From Trifolium pratense (Eukaryota > Streptophyta > Magnoliopsida > Fabales > Fabaceae), in the NCBI RefSeq assembly GCF_020283565.1, contig NC_060063.1:33938635-34002634 (forward strand): a stretch of DNA of 64,000 bases, written 5' to 3'. This document shows, in pieces, positions 32,536-43,446 of this stretch. The number at the start of each line of letters is the position of its first letter. Positions within the stretch are counted from its first letter, which is position 1. The position numbers were made by a program, and so were the translations under genes. The notes beneath the pieces are model-generated. The model ran no database searches, was not told where the DNA came from, and worked only from the letters and a program-made list of their open reading frames with translations.

Positions 32536-34731
32536 CTAGAATTTGTAAGGAACATTTTTGGCATGCAACATCACTCTAGCAGATTCTTGTAAGGTTCTGT
32601 TCTTTCTTTCAACCACACCATTTTGTTGAGGTGTAATTGGTGAAGAAAATTCATGAGTTATTCCTTCAGCAGCACAAAAATCAGCAAATTTAGAGTTTTC
32701 AAACTCCTTACCATGGTCACTTCTAATTCTTACAATACCACAATCTTTCTCTTTTTGAAGTTGCAAGCAAAGATTTTTGAATTCTTCAAAAGTCTCAGAT
32801 TTTTCCCTAATGAAATTGACCCAAGTATATCTAGAGAAGTCATCAACAACAACAAGAACATATTTCTTACCTCCAAGACTCTCAACTTGTATGGGCCCCA
32901 TCAGATCCATATGTAGTAACTCAAGAACTCTAGAGGTGGACAAGTGTTGCAACTTCTGGTGCGACACTTTGGTTTGCTTCCCAATCTGACATTCACCACA
33001 GATATTGCCTTCCTGTATCTGTAAGCTTGGTAGTCCTCTGATAGCTTCTTCAGTTATGACTCTCTTCATGCTCTTCAGGTTAAGGTGTCCTAATTTTTGA
33101 TGCCACAGCTTAACCTCTTCATTTTTAGTTAAGAGACATGTAGATACATTAGCTTCTTCAAGAGGGATCCATAAGTAGCAGTTGTCCTTTGATCTAACTC
33201 CCCTCATAAGGGTGTCCCCTTCATTATTACTGACCAGACATTCATTTTTTGTAAAGTTGACTTTCATGCCTTGATCACATAGTTGGCTTATACTGATTAG
33301 ATTGGCAGTTAGCCCTTTTACAAGGAGAACATTTTCAGGTTTTGGTAGACCATGGTCAATCAGTCTTCCAATACCTTTGATTTCCCCCTTTGCTCCATCT
33401 CCAAATGTCACAAAACTTGTGGCATAGGATTTTACTTCCTTCAAATATTTTTCAACACCAGTCATGTGTCTGGAACAACCACTATCAAAGTACCAATCTT
33501 CTTTTGATGAGGCTCTGAGAGATGTATGGGCAATCAAACTTTTCCCACTGCTTTCAACTGTATTCTCCTTGGTATTGGTTGTATCATCTTTTTGCTTCCA
33601 TTCCATCCTTGTTTTAGTAATGGATGGATCAGACTCTTGAGGAATTTCACTTGGATACCCATACAATTTGTAGCAGTAAGGCCTTATGTGCCCCTTTCTT
33701 CCACAGTGGTGACATCTCCATGAGTGGTACCTGCTTCTGGGTCTAGGTATAAATCTAGGTCTCTGCCATCTTTGCTGATGTGGTGCCACATGTGGTAACA
33801 CTTGTCTCTGCTGTCTAGGAGCCAGGTGTGGCGACATCCTGTCATGCATTTTTGGAGAAGGTTGTTTACTTATCTCAGGCATATATTTCCACTCTTTGTT
33901 GTAATCCATAATCCTATTAACATTTTTGTATTCATACCCAATGCTTGTTTTGGATCTACTAGGAGCAGTCAAAGTTTCCAGGATTTCATCTAGATCACTT
34001 CCTTTGAATAGCCTAAGAACATGCTTCTTTAAATTCTCAAGATGAGAGTTTAATTCAGTTACCTCTTCATTCAGATGGGCTATCTCAGTCAGTTGTTTGA
34101 TCTTGTCTGCTTCTAAGTTGATGATAGTTGCCTTCTGTTCTTCAATGATCTTTAAACTATCTTCCCATTTAGTACTAAATTCAGAGATTCTTGACAGATT
34201 AGCAGCTCTCTCAGTTTGCAACTTAGTGATTGTTTCTTTTTGCTCTTCAGAGACTCTGCAGACTTCTGCACTCTTCAGACACAGCTTTTTATATGATTCA
34301 GCAAGTTCATCAAAGGTCAGTTCTTCTTCACATGATTCAGTGTCAGATGTGCAAACACTTGTCAATACATGTATAGCCTTTGCAGTATCGGCTTCTCCCT
34401 CAGAATCTTCATCTGACCAAGTTACAGTTAACCCCTTCTTTTGTTTCTTCAGGAAGGTTCCACATTCACTTCTAATGTGACCATACCCCTCACATTCATG
34501 GCATTGAACACCTTTATTTGGAGCTGATTTCTCATCTGTTACAGGTTTTCTGAAATTCCTGTAAGTGTTGCGACCAATGTCAGCTGCACCTGTCTTAGAG
34601 CGTTTGTCCATTCTCTTTAGCACCTTATTAAATTGTTTTCCCAAAAGAACCATTGCATCAGAGATGCTGTGTTCAGACAAAAGCATTTGAGACAAAAGCA
34701 ATGCTTTTGTTTTTCTTATCCATCTTTTCAT
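32536..34731 (-). pseudogene. Copia gag C-terminus, protease and integrase
   Basis: In order: CCHC knuckle CHECEGYGHIRSEC, a Glu-rich coiled-coil segment, a second knuckle CHHCGRKGHIRPYC, protease with catalytic FDSGCSRHMTG, GAG-pre-integrase (HQKLGHLNLKSMK, CGECQIGKQ) and the integrase core (HMDLMGP, RSDHGKEFENS, PQQNGVVERKNRT, which supply the DDE residues). It overlaps gag by about 60 bp in another frame, so a frameshift separates gag from pol. The related plus-strand ORF at 37945 is continuous across this point. Confidence 0.93.
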
Positions 34732-35374
34732 TTGTAGCTACCTCATAGGTTTGTAGTGAACCAACTAGTTCATCTAGCTTCATATCTGTGATATCCTTTG
34801 CTTCTTCTATAGCTGTGACTTTCATGTCAAACTTCTTAGGTAAAGACCTAAGCATTTTTCTTACCAGCTTTTCTTCAGGTATCTTTTCACCCAAGGCATC
34901 AAATTGATTGTCAAAATCAAGTATGGTCATGTGAAAATCCTGAATGGTTTCATCATCATTCATTCTTAGCTTCTCAAACTTAGTTGTTAGGAGTTGTAGC
35001 TTTGACAGCTTCACTTTAGAGGTACCTTCATGAACAGTCTCAAGAATTGTCCAAGCTTCCTTAGCAGAGATACACTTTTTGATGAGTCTGAATATGTGCT
35101 TGTCAACACCATTATATAGTGCATATAATGCTTTTGAGTTTGCAAGACCAACCTCATCCTCTTCTTTGGACCATTCTTCAGCAGATTTCAACTCAAGAGT
35201 TGGTTTACCATCTTTGTCCATCTTCACAGGTGGAGTCCACCCTCTCAGAACTGCCTTCCATGTCTTGCTATCAATTTGTTTTAGAAAGGCCATCATGCGG
35301 GACTTCCAATAGTCATAGTTTGAAGCACCAACCAGAAGAGGTGGTCTGGTAACAAACCCTCCTTCTTTGTCCAT
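34673..35374 (-). pseudogene. Copia gag, N-terminal part
   Basis: 233 codons starting MDKEGGFVTRPPLLVGASNY. The DYWKSRM, WKAVLRGW, NSKALYALYNGV and AKEAWTILE motifs are those of the Copia gag polypeptide (UBN2-type). The frame shifts after NKSIAFVSNAFV and the reading continues in the pol frame. The start is 55 bp from the primer-binding site, as in the related element. Confidence 0.9.
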
Positions 35375-35429
35375 CCTTGCCAGAAAAAGTTTCCCTGGAG
35401 CTCACCCTAAAATTCAGAACAGGGTGCCT

Positions 35430-35441
35430 GCTCTGATGCCA
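35430..35441 (-). other. Primer-binding site of the minus-strand Copia
   Basis: TGGCATCAGAGC on the minus strand, the same variant of the tRNA-Met complement (C for T) as in the plus-strand element at 37879. Confidence 0.85.
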
Positions 35442-35443
35442 AT

Positions 35444-36485
35444 TGAAATTCCTGGCACACAGTGGACAGGTGTTGATCAAGATGTATCAACACTTGTCTG
35501 TTGTAGACAGATGTTGTTACCGGTGCGCCAACACTTGTCTATAAACAGAGCAAATAACATAAAACAATACAAACAGTAAAGTAAATAACACACGAGAGTT
35601 GTTAACCCAGTTCAGCCTAAAGCCTACTCTGGGGGATACCAATCCAGGAATGAAGTCCACTATCAGCAGTATTACTTCGAAGCTAAACTCACCCGTTTAC
35701 AACTTCTCACTTAATCACTACCCAATGACACTTCTACCTAGGAACTCCTAGATATGAGACCCCGTCCCAATTCCCACCTTAACAACACAGACAGCGTTGT
35801 TATTCAATTCAACGATCACAACAGGTGGAGACACACTCCTAAGAAACTAGGATTCACTCTTGCTTAAAAGCTTGCGAGCAAACCACACAACACACTAGAA
35901 CAATCTCCGTACTTCAAAGCTTAGGAGAAGTTCACACTTACAACTCAATAACACTCAGGTCCTAAGCTTGCATCAATGAGACACAAGAAAGGCTCACAAT
36001 TAACACTCTAAAATCCCTAAAACACACGCTTTGTAAGAACACGATTTTAGATGCTTGAAACCATATGCTTGCCTTCGTATTTATAGCAGTAGAATGACTT
36101 GGGTTTCAAGACAAAATTAGGGCTTCTAGAACTGCGGCAGCTGTGATATATTTTTGAAAACAATAGTTATATTTTAGAAACGGAAAAATATATTTTCCAA
36201 AAATATAATTCCTTTGGAAAATAAAACTAGGGTTTGGCTGCCTCATGAAACACATTAAACACGTGCGCCTTCCTCTGTAAGAAACCTTGAAACAATTCTT
36301 CAATCAAATCTTCAAAAGATTGAGTAGAAAATAATAACCCGCTAGCTGGCGCGCAAGATACACAGACAGGTGTTGTTCCAAAGTGTACCAACATTTATCA
36401 CAACACTTGGGGTCAGCACATATGTCTCAACACTTGGCTAAAATATGTTTTTGCAAAATGTAGCCAATCATACAAAAACCCAACA
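35444..36485 (-). mobile_element. 5' LTR of the minus-strand Copia
   Basis: 1042 bp, starting TGTTGGGTTTTTGTATGATT and ending GGAATTTCA on the minus strand. Its 3' half (TTGGTATCCCCCAGAGTAGG, GCTGAACTGGGTTAACAA) is clearly related to the LTRs at 36868 and 42056. It has no partner LTR in the window. Confidence 0.9.
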
Positions 36486-36867
36486 CAAATGATGAGTTTC
36501 CCTTTGATTTCTGGGAAAACTTGATGAACGCGATGAAGATGATGAATGATTGATAAATTTCTGGGAATTTATGCGTTTTGTGTCAGGGAGGAGAATGCTG
36601 TTTCCTCTCCCCGTTATGACTATTATTTTGTCGGGGAGGATTGAATCGCTATTCCTCCCCTTTTATTGTAGCGGAAATAGGTTAGTTGAACCTTGTATCG
36701 GGGAGCGTCTCCCCGTCTTTGACTTCGCGAATCTTGCGTGTTTTTGCGAATTGTATGAATGTCGGGGACCTTCTCTCCGTTGATTCTTGGAGAATTTAGT
36801 AGGTAAAGAAATGAGTTTCTAGAAAACTCTTTGTCGGGGATCTTTTCCCCGTTTCACCCTTAGAAGG

Positions 36868-37876
36868 TGTTGGATATTTGAATTGGCTTAATTTTGCTAA
36901 AACAAATATACTAACAAGATGTTGGAAAACATGTTACAACATCATATTTATTCAAGGAAATCTCGCGCATTTATGAGAGCATCTGCTATTTATGGAAATC
37001 CACTTAAAGAGCACGCTCACTGGAGATTTGATCTGATCAGGAGCTTTTAGGATAAGACAAACTTAATGGAATAGCTGGATGACTTATCCTATCTTATAAA
37101 GTCCTTTAAACACTTTTGGAAAGTCTTGATATATCTTTAATGAAGATTGAAAAAGTATCAGATCACCTTTTATGATTGACAAGGAGCGTCCTATCAGTAA
37201 TGAAGTAAGAGGAGCGTGCTAGATCAATATATATACGAAGACCAAGCTCAAGACTATGCATCTCATTTGAAAAATATTAGTTACACATATTGAGTCTTTG
37301 TTGAGTCTTTTATTGTTTGATTGTAATTCTTGCTTGTGGATTCTATAACACGAGTTAAGAAGTAAGTTTATTATTTTAAGGTTACTCCTAAGCTTTGAAG
37401 TACGGAGTTTACCGTGTGTGATTCACTTGAAGCTTTTAAGCAAAAGTGAAGTGTTTTCTTGGCAAGTTGTCGCCACATCATTCCTAACATTGTTTAAACA
37501 ACACAGGTTGTGTTGTGTGAGTGGAAGTGAGATGGGATCTCATGTCTAGGAGTTCCTAGGCAGAAGTTGCATGAGTAGTGTCGAGGTTATAAGGCATAAA
37601 CCAGGGGTTTGCTGGAGGTCTTAGTTTAAGGCGTAAATCCTAGGGTTTGCTGGAGGTCTTAGTAACTAGAGCTATTAGTGGATTTCCTTCCTGGATTGGT
37701 ATCCCCCAGAGTAGGCAGTTGGCTGAACTGGGTTAACAATTACTTGTGCACTTTATTTATTTTCTGTCAGTATTTTATATGTTATGTAAGATGTGCCAAC
37801 AATAGAAACAACATTATTCATAAAGTAGTTGTTGGGACATCTTCGGTAACATCATTCTAGTGATACCAGAATTTCA
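36868..37876 (+). repeat. 5' LTR of the Sirevirus-type derivative
   Basis: 1009 bp, TGTTGGATATTTG...ACCAGAATTTCA. Preceded by GAAGG and followed, after one base, by the primer-binding site. Confidence 0.95.
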
Positions 37877-37878
37877 AT

Positions 37879-37890
37879 TGGCATCAGAGC
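37879..37890 (+). other. Primer-binding site
   Basis: TGGCATCAGAGC, complementary to the end of initiator tRNA-Met apart from one base. Confidence 0.88.
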
Positions 37891-37944
37891 AGGCACCCTG
37901 TTCTGTTATTTTGGGTGAGCTCCAGGGAAGTACTTTCTGGTACA

Positions 37945-40900
37945 ATGGATAAAGAAGGAGGGTCATTGTCTAAACCCCCTTTACTGACAGGTCCTGAGAA
38001 CTATGACTATTGGAAATCTCGTATGGAGGCTTTCATAAAATCAATTGACAGCAGGACATGGAAGGCTGTGATGCGTGGATGGGAACCACCAATGGTTCTT
38101 GACAAGGATGGGAAGAAAACTGATGTAAAGAAGCCAGCTGACGAATGGACAAAAGATGAGGATGATCTAGCACTTGGCAACTCCAAAGCCTTGTATGCAA
38201 TTTTCAATGGTGTGGATGCTAACATGTTCAGGCTTGTCAAGAGATGTACTACTGCTAAGCATGCCTGGGAAATTCTGAGAAAAGCTCATGAAGGAACATC
38301 TAAAGTAAAGCTATCTAAGCTTCAGATGCTTAAAACCAATTTTGAGAATCTCAGAATGAAGGAGGAGGAAAGCATTCATGACTTTCAAATGAATGTGCTT
38401 GACTTTGCAAATTCGTTTGATGTACTTGGAAAACCTATCTTAGATGAGGAGCTAGTTGGAAAAATACTCAGATCTTTGCCTAAAAGATTTGATATGAAGG
38501 TGACAGCCATTGAGGAGGCTCATGATCTTTCAAGTCTAAATTTAGATGAACTCATAGGATCACTCCAAACCTATGAAATTGGCTTGAACAGGAGGAATGA
38601 AAAGAAAGATAAGAATCTAGCATTTTCTTCAAAAAGTGCTGCTGATAACTTACAAATTGAATCTGAAGGAGAAGAAAGCTTAGCTGAGTCTATGGCTATG
38701 CTTGGGAGACAGTTCAACAAGTTGATGAAGAAAGTGGACCAAAGGCCCAAGTCAAATGGTCGATTCAACAACAACAAACAGTCCAGCTTTCAGGAAAAGA
38801 CAAATGAAGATGAAAGAGGAGTAAGATGCCATGAATGTGAAGGTTTTGGCCATATCAGAACAGAATGTCCAACCTTTCTAAAAAGGCAAAAGAAAAGCCT
38901 TGTGGTTTCATGGTCTGATACAAATTCAGAGGAAGAAGAATCTGCTAAATTTGTTAATGCATTAACAGGAGTTTGTGTATCTGACTCAGAATCATGTGAT
39001 GATGAGGTAACTTATGAAGAACTAGCTGCTACTTACAAAGATCTTCATAATAAAAGCATAGAGGTTTGCAAAGCATTGGAGAAACAAAAGAAAATCAATG
39101 GCAAACTACAAGCTGAAAAAATTGAATTACTCACAAACATTGAAAATCTCAACATTAAGGTTGAAGATCAGAGTAGTCAAATTCATCAGTTGCTACTGGA
39201 GAAATCCAATCTCCTAGATAAAATTGCTGAACAAGGTGAAGAAGTGACCAGGCTAAATACTGACTTGGATCAAGTCACAAAAGTGGCTAAAATGATGACC
39301 AAAGGTACTGATGACTTTGAAGAAATGTTACAAAAACAAAACTATGGGAAACCTAAGCCCATTGGTTTTGAACATGAAATAGTAAAGCAGCAGATGAAGT
39401 TCAACAATGCCACCATACATACTCCAATCAACAACACGTTTGTGTCAGGAGGATTGTCGCAACAATCTATGGAACATCCTATGCCCAAGTTCTATAACTG
39501 GACATGTCATCATTGTGGAAGGAAAGGACATATTAGGCCTTTCTGCTATAGGCTGCATGGATATCCAAGAAAAGTTCATCAAGAATTTCATACTCCTGCC
39601 TTCTCTAATGTTACAACAAGAAAGGAATGGAGAGAAAAGAAGAAGATCACAGGTCTGATAGCTCATACATCCTTGAGAGCTTCCTCAAGAGAAACCTGGT
39701 ACTTTGATAGTGGGTGTTCTAGACATATGACAGGTGTTGAACACTACCTTGAAGATCTGAAGTCATATGCTACCAGTTTTGTGACCTTTGGAGATGGAGC
39801 CAAAGGAGAGATTAAGGGAGTTGGTAAACTTGCAAACTATGGCTTACCAAAGCTAGATAATGTGTTGCTTGTAAAAGGGCTTAAAGCAAATCTAATCAGC
39901 ATAAGCCAACTTTGTGATCAAGGCATGAAAGTAAACTTTACAAAAACTGAATGCCTAGTTACAAATGAGCAAGGAGAGCTGTTGATGAAAGGAGTAAGGT
40001 CAAGAGACAACTGTTATCTTTGGATCCCTAAAGAAGAAGACAATTTATCCACATGTTTTATTAGCAAAGAAGATGAGGTAAAGTTGTGGTACCAAAAACT
40101 TGGCCACCTGCACCTTAAGGGCATGAAAAAGGCAATAGCTAAAGAGGCAATCAGAGGTCTTCCTAAGCTCAAAATAGAGGAAGGAAGCATATGTGGAGAA
40201 TGCCAAATAGGGAAGCAGATAAAGATGTCACATCCAAAGTTGCAACATCTTACCACAACAAGGGTGCTAGAATTGCTGCACATAGACCTTATAGGGCCAA
40301 TACAAGTGGAGAGCCTTGGAGGAAAAAGCAAGAAAAAGGAGACCCTGAAGAGGAAGATGGAGTTATCCAGTGACTCAGATTATGATGCTGCTGAAGATGT
40401 TGCTATCATCTCATCTCCCAACCCTAAGAAGGCTACTGCAAAGAAGGCTCCTCAAGGTGTTGAAGAAGCCCCCTGTGACAACATTTCCTTCCATCGTGCT
40501 GCCTTTGCACTGAGATGTCATTACATCTACCAGAGGAGATTAGCTGTTAAAAGGGAATTGACCAAAGATGCTCTGAAATGTCAAGACGTCTTTGACTACA
40601 TCAAGGAAGCTGGTCTGCTGAAGACAGTCTGTGACTTCAGTCCCTGCTATGAGCTGCTGGTGAAAGAATTTCTTGTGAACATCCCTGAAGAATGTGATAA
40701 CCCACTGAGCAAGGACTACCACAAAGTTTTTGTCAGAGGTAAATGTATCAATTTTTCTCCTGTTGTCATCAATAATTACTTAGGTAGGTCTGTAGAACCT
40801 AAGGCTGAATTAGAGGTTGCAGATGATGTTGTAAGTTCTGAAATAACTGTTGGAAAGGTTAAAGTCTGGCCTAAGAAAAAGCTGATACCCACCAGTAAAT

Positions 40901-41511
40901 TGAATGTCAAGTATGCCATCCTCAATAGGATAGGGTCAACTAATTGGATACCAACTAAGCATGCAACCAATGTTGCCACCAACCTGGGTAGATTCATATA
41001 TGCTGTAGGAACCAAGGTTGACTATGACTATGACACTTTTATCTTTGATCAAACCATTAAGCATATCAGATCTACTGCTGTGAAAATGCCAATAGCATTC
41101 CCATCTCTGTTATGTGGAATCATCTTAGATCAATATCCAGACATCAAGGTTGTGACTGACACCCCTAAGAAGAGGGAATCTGGTTTTACTTTTCATCACA
41201 AGCTGTTTGGTAATCATCATGTTGCTGATCATGTTGGGACATCTGTTGCTGGAGCTGGTATTATGACCAAAAAAGAGATTATTGCTGGGTTAAAGGTTCA
41301 ATGTCAGGACATTGATAAACAGCAGGCTGAGCTTGAGGACAGAAAGAAAATATTTCTGAAGATGATTGAAGGACTGGAAGCTGATGAGGTACCTGTCAAA
41401 GCTAGGGCAAATGTGGCTGCTACAGGTGATCAAAACATTGCTGATGAGGATGAAGGATATGATACTGCTACAGATGAGGATGAAGATTCTCATAGCAGTG
41501 ATGATGAATGA
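37945..41511 (+). CDS. Gag-protease/env-like fusion ORF of a Sirevirus-type element
   Basis: 1188 codons without a stop. Gag starts MDKEGGSLSKPPLLTG; the CCHC knuckles are CHECEGFGHIRTEC (residue 295 on) and CHHCGRKGHIRPFC. Protease has FDSGCSRHMTG with its catalytic Asp at 588. GAG-pre-integrase (YQKLGHLHLKGMK, CGECQIGKQ) and the first integrase motif (HIDLIGP) follow. At LGGK, about residue 793, the sequence switches in frame to about 395 residues of the env-like ORF: SKKKETLKRK, then FDYIKEAGLLKTVCDFSPCY, YHKVFVRGKCINFSPVVINN, a coiled coil and an acidic tail. The remaining integrase, RT and RNase H are deleted. The ATG at 37945 matches the gag start of the minus-strand relative. Translation in vivo is inferred only from the intact frame. 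Confidence 0.93.
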   Translation: MDKEGGSLSKPPLLTGPENYDYWKSRMEAFIKSIDSRTWKAVMRGWEPPMVLDKDGKKTDVKKPADEWTKDEDDLALGNSKALYAIFNGVDANMFRLVKRCTTAKHAWEILRKAHEGTSKVKLSKLQMLKTNFENLRMKEEESIHDFQMNVLDFANSFDVLGKPILDEELVGKILRSLPKRFDMKVTAIEEAHDLSSLNLDELIGSLQTYEIGLNRRNEKKDKNLAFSSKSAADNLQIESEGEESLAESMAMLGRQFNKLMKKVDQRPKSNGRFNNNKQSSFQEKTNEDERGVRCHECEGFGHIRTECPTFLKRQKKSLVVSWSDTNSEEEESAKFVNALTGVCVSDSESCDDEVTYEELAATYKDLHNKSIEVCKALEKQKKINGKLQAEKIELLTNIENLNIKVEDQSSQIHQLLLEKSNLLDKIAEQGEEVTRLNTDLDQVTKVAKMMTKGTDDFEEMLQKQNYGKPKPIGFEHEIVKQQMKFNNATIHTPINNTFVSGGLSQQSMEHPMPKFYNWTCHHCGRKGHIRPFCYRLHGYPRKVHQEFHTPAFSNVTTRKEWREKKKITGLIAHTSLRASSRETWYFDSGCSRHMTGVEHYLEDLKSYATSFVTFGDGAKGEIKGVGKLANYGLPKLDNVLLVKGLKANLISISQLCDQGMKVNFTKTECLVTNEQGELLMKGVRSRDNCYLWIPKEEDNLSTCFISKEDEVKLWYQKLGHLHLKGMKKAIAKEAIRGLPKLKIEEGSICGECQIGKQIKMSHPKLQHLTTTRVLELLHIDLIGPIQVESLGGKSKKKETLKRKMELSSDSDYDAAEDVAIISSPNPKKATAKKAPQGVEEAPCDNISFHRAAFALRCHYIYQRRLAVKRELTKDALKCQDVFDYIKEAGLLKTVCDFSPCYELLVKEFLVNIPEECDNPLSKDYHKVFVRGKCINFSPVVINNYLGRSVEPKAELEVADDVVSSEITVGKVKVWPKKKLIPTSKLNVKYAILNRIGSTNWIPTKHATNVATNLGRFIYAVGTKVDYDYDTFIFDQTIKHIRSTAVKMPIAFPSLLCGIILDQYPDIKVVTDTPKKRESGFTFHHKLFGNHHVADHVGTSVAGAGIMTKKEIIAGLKVQCQDIDKQQAELEDRKKIFLKMIEGLEADEVPVKARANVAATGDQNIADEDEGYDTATDEDEDSHSSDDE

Positions 41512-42055
41512 TTTTGTAATCTTTTTACTGTTTTTACTGCACTTTGTTATTTGGTTTGTGGGTTTTTGTGCCCTGGATTTTAGCACCTTCTGAGTGCATG
41601 GTCTGTATTTTGTTTAATTCTGCTACATGTTGTTGTGGGCTTTGTTATGACATGTTTTAAGTAGCAGTAAGCAAGTATTCAGGGGGAGTAAAATTTTTTA
41701 CCCTGAGATGATGCACAAGCTGATGAAGTCAGGGGGAGTTTGCTGCTGGATGGATGTTGCCCTGATTGGACGAACATGTGCTAGAAGATGTGCTCCCATA
41801 TGTCACCACACCTTTGATGACATATGATATGAGTAATCATTTGCTCTGATACCACGCTAAGATAAACGTGTTTTATTTTGCTCGAGGCTATTAATGATGA
41901 TCCGCTGCTGACGCCTCTGATACTTATATATTTTTGAGATGCTCTAACATTCCTTCTTTTGTGTGATCATGGTGATTTGAAGGATTGCGCTTTTTATATC
42001 TCTCAAAGGTAATGGCCTGAAATTGTTTTAGCCAAAAATTGCCAAAGGGGGAGAT
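41512..42055 (+). other. 3' untranslated region with repeated polypurine tracts
   Basis: AGGGGGAG at 41681-41688 and 41731-41738 and AAAGGGGGAGA at 42044-42054, the last immediately before the 3' LTR. Multiple polypurine tracts before the LTR are a feature of the Sirevirus lineage. No further ORF. Confidence 0.85.
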
Positions 42056-43063
42056 TGTTGGATATTTGAATTGGCTTAATTTTGCTAAAACAAATATACT
42101 AACAAGATGTTGGAAAACATGTTACAACATCATATTTATTCAAGGAAATCTCGCGCATTTATGAGAGCATCTGCTATTTATGGAAATCCACTTAAAGAGC
42201 ACGCTCACTGGAGATTTGATCTGATCAGGAGCTTTAAGGATAAGACAAACTTAATGGAATAGCTGGATGACTTATCCTATCTTATAAAGTCCTTTAAACA
42301 CTTTTGGAAAGTCTTGATATATCTTTAATGAAGATTGAAAAAGTATCAGATCACCTTTTATGATTGACAAGGAGCGTCCTATCAGTAATGAAGTAAGAGG
42401 AGCGTGCTAGATCATTATATATACGAAGACCAAGCTCAAGACTATGCATCTCATTTGAAAAATATTAGTACACATATTGAGTCTTTGTTGAGTCTTTTAT
42501 TGTTTGATTGTAATTCTTGCTTGTGGATTCTATAACACGAGTTAAGAAGTAAGTTTATTATTTTAAGGTTACTCCTAAGCTTTGAAGTACGGAGTTTACC
42601 GTGTGTGATTCACTTGAAGCTTTTGAGCAAAAGTGAAGTATTGTCTTGGCAAGTTGTCGCCACATCATTCCTAACATTGTTTAAACAACACAGGTTGTGT
42701 TGTGTGAGTGGAAGTGAGATGGGATCTCATGTCTAGGAGTTCCTAGGCAGAAGTTGCATGAGTAGTGTCGAGGTTATAAGGCGTAAACCAGGGGTTTACT
42801 GGAGGTCTTAGTTTAAGGCGTAAATCCTAGGGTTTGCTGGAGGTCTTAGTAACTAGAGCTATTAGTGGATTTCCTTCCTGGATTGGTATCCCCCAGAGTA
42901 GGCAGTTGGCTGAACTGGGTTAACAATTACTTGTGCACTTTATTTATTTTCTGTCAGTATTTTATATGTTATGTAAGATGTGCCAACAATAGAAACAACA
43001 TTATTCATAAAGTAGTTGTTGGGACATCTTCGGTAACATCATTCTAGTGATACCAGAATTTCA
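42056..43063 (+). repeat. 3' LTR of the Sirevirus-type derivative
   Basis: 1008 bp, near-identical to 36868-37876. Visible differences include TTTTAGG to TTTAAGG, ATCAATA to ATCATTA, loss of one T in TTAGTTACAC, and GTGTTTTC to GTATTGTC. It ends TTTCA, followed by GAAGG. Confidence 0.95.
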
Positions 43064-43446
43064 GAAGGAATTGTAGGTTTATGTTGGGGATATTCTCCCC
43101 GTTGTTTTTCTTGAGAAATTTGTTGGATAAATGAGTTTTAAAAACTCTGTGTCGGGGAGCTTCTCCCCGTTTTTAACTTGAGGTTTTATGTATAACTGAG
43201 TTTGCTTTTAAACTCTCCCGGTTACCCGTCGAGTAATGTTGCTAGCTTGTGTCGGGGATCGTCTCCCCGTTTTTAGGATTTCTTTAAATAGTTCTCCTTG
43301 TCTCCTCCATTTTTGTCTTTGTTTGGCTTTTGGTCAGGGACAGCGTCCTCGCCCTATCCTACGCCCTTTCACTTGATTTGCGGTGAAAGGGTGGATTTGA
43401 TAATTGTCGAATTCACTTTATTTTCGCTGCTTTTCAGGTATTCAAA

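Larger units (their letters stand above)
29681..36485 (-). mobile_element. Sirevirus-type Copia retrotransposon, 3'-truncated and decayed
   Basis: On the minus strand the order is 5' LTR (35444-36485), primer-binding site (35430-35441), gag, protease, integrase, RT, RNase H and the start of an env-like ORF, cut off at 29681. Two in-frame stops (near 31773 and 32534) and a gag-pol frameshift (about 34690) disable it. The Copia order (integrase before RT), two CCHC knuckles and an extra ORF after pol point to the Sirevirus lineage. The 3' LTR is absent. It inserted into Gypsy copy 1, whose sequence resumes at 36486. Confidence 0.9.
36868..43063 (+). mobile_element. Young Sirevirus-type Copia derivative with gag-env-like fusion
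   Basis: Complete element of 6196 bp: LTRs 36868-37876 and 42056-43063, a primer-binding site, one long ORF, several polypurine tracts, and a perfect 5-bp target duplication, GAAGG (36863-36867 and 43064-43068). By eye the LTRs differ at about eight positions in 1009, so insertion was recent. Gypsy copy 2 shows the unfilled site at 51146-51150. RT, RNase H and most of integrase are missing, so it could move only with help from a related element. Confidence 0.96.
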
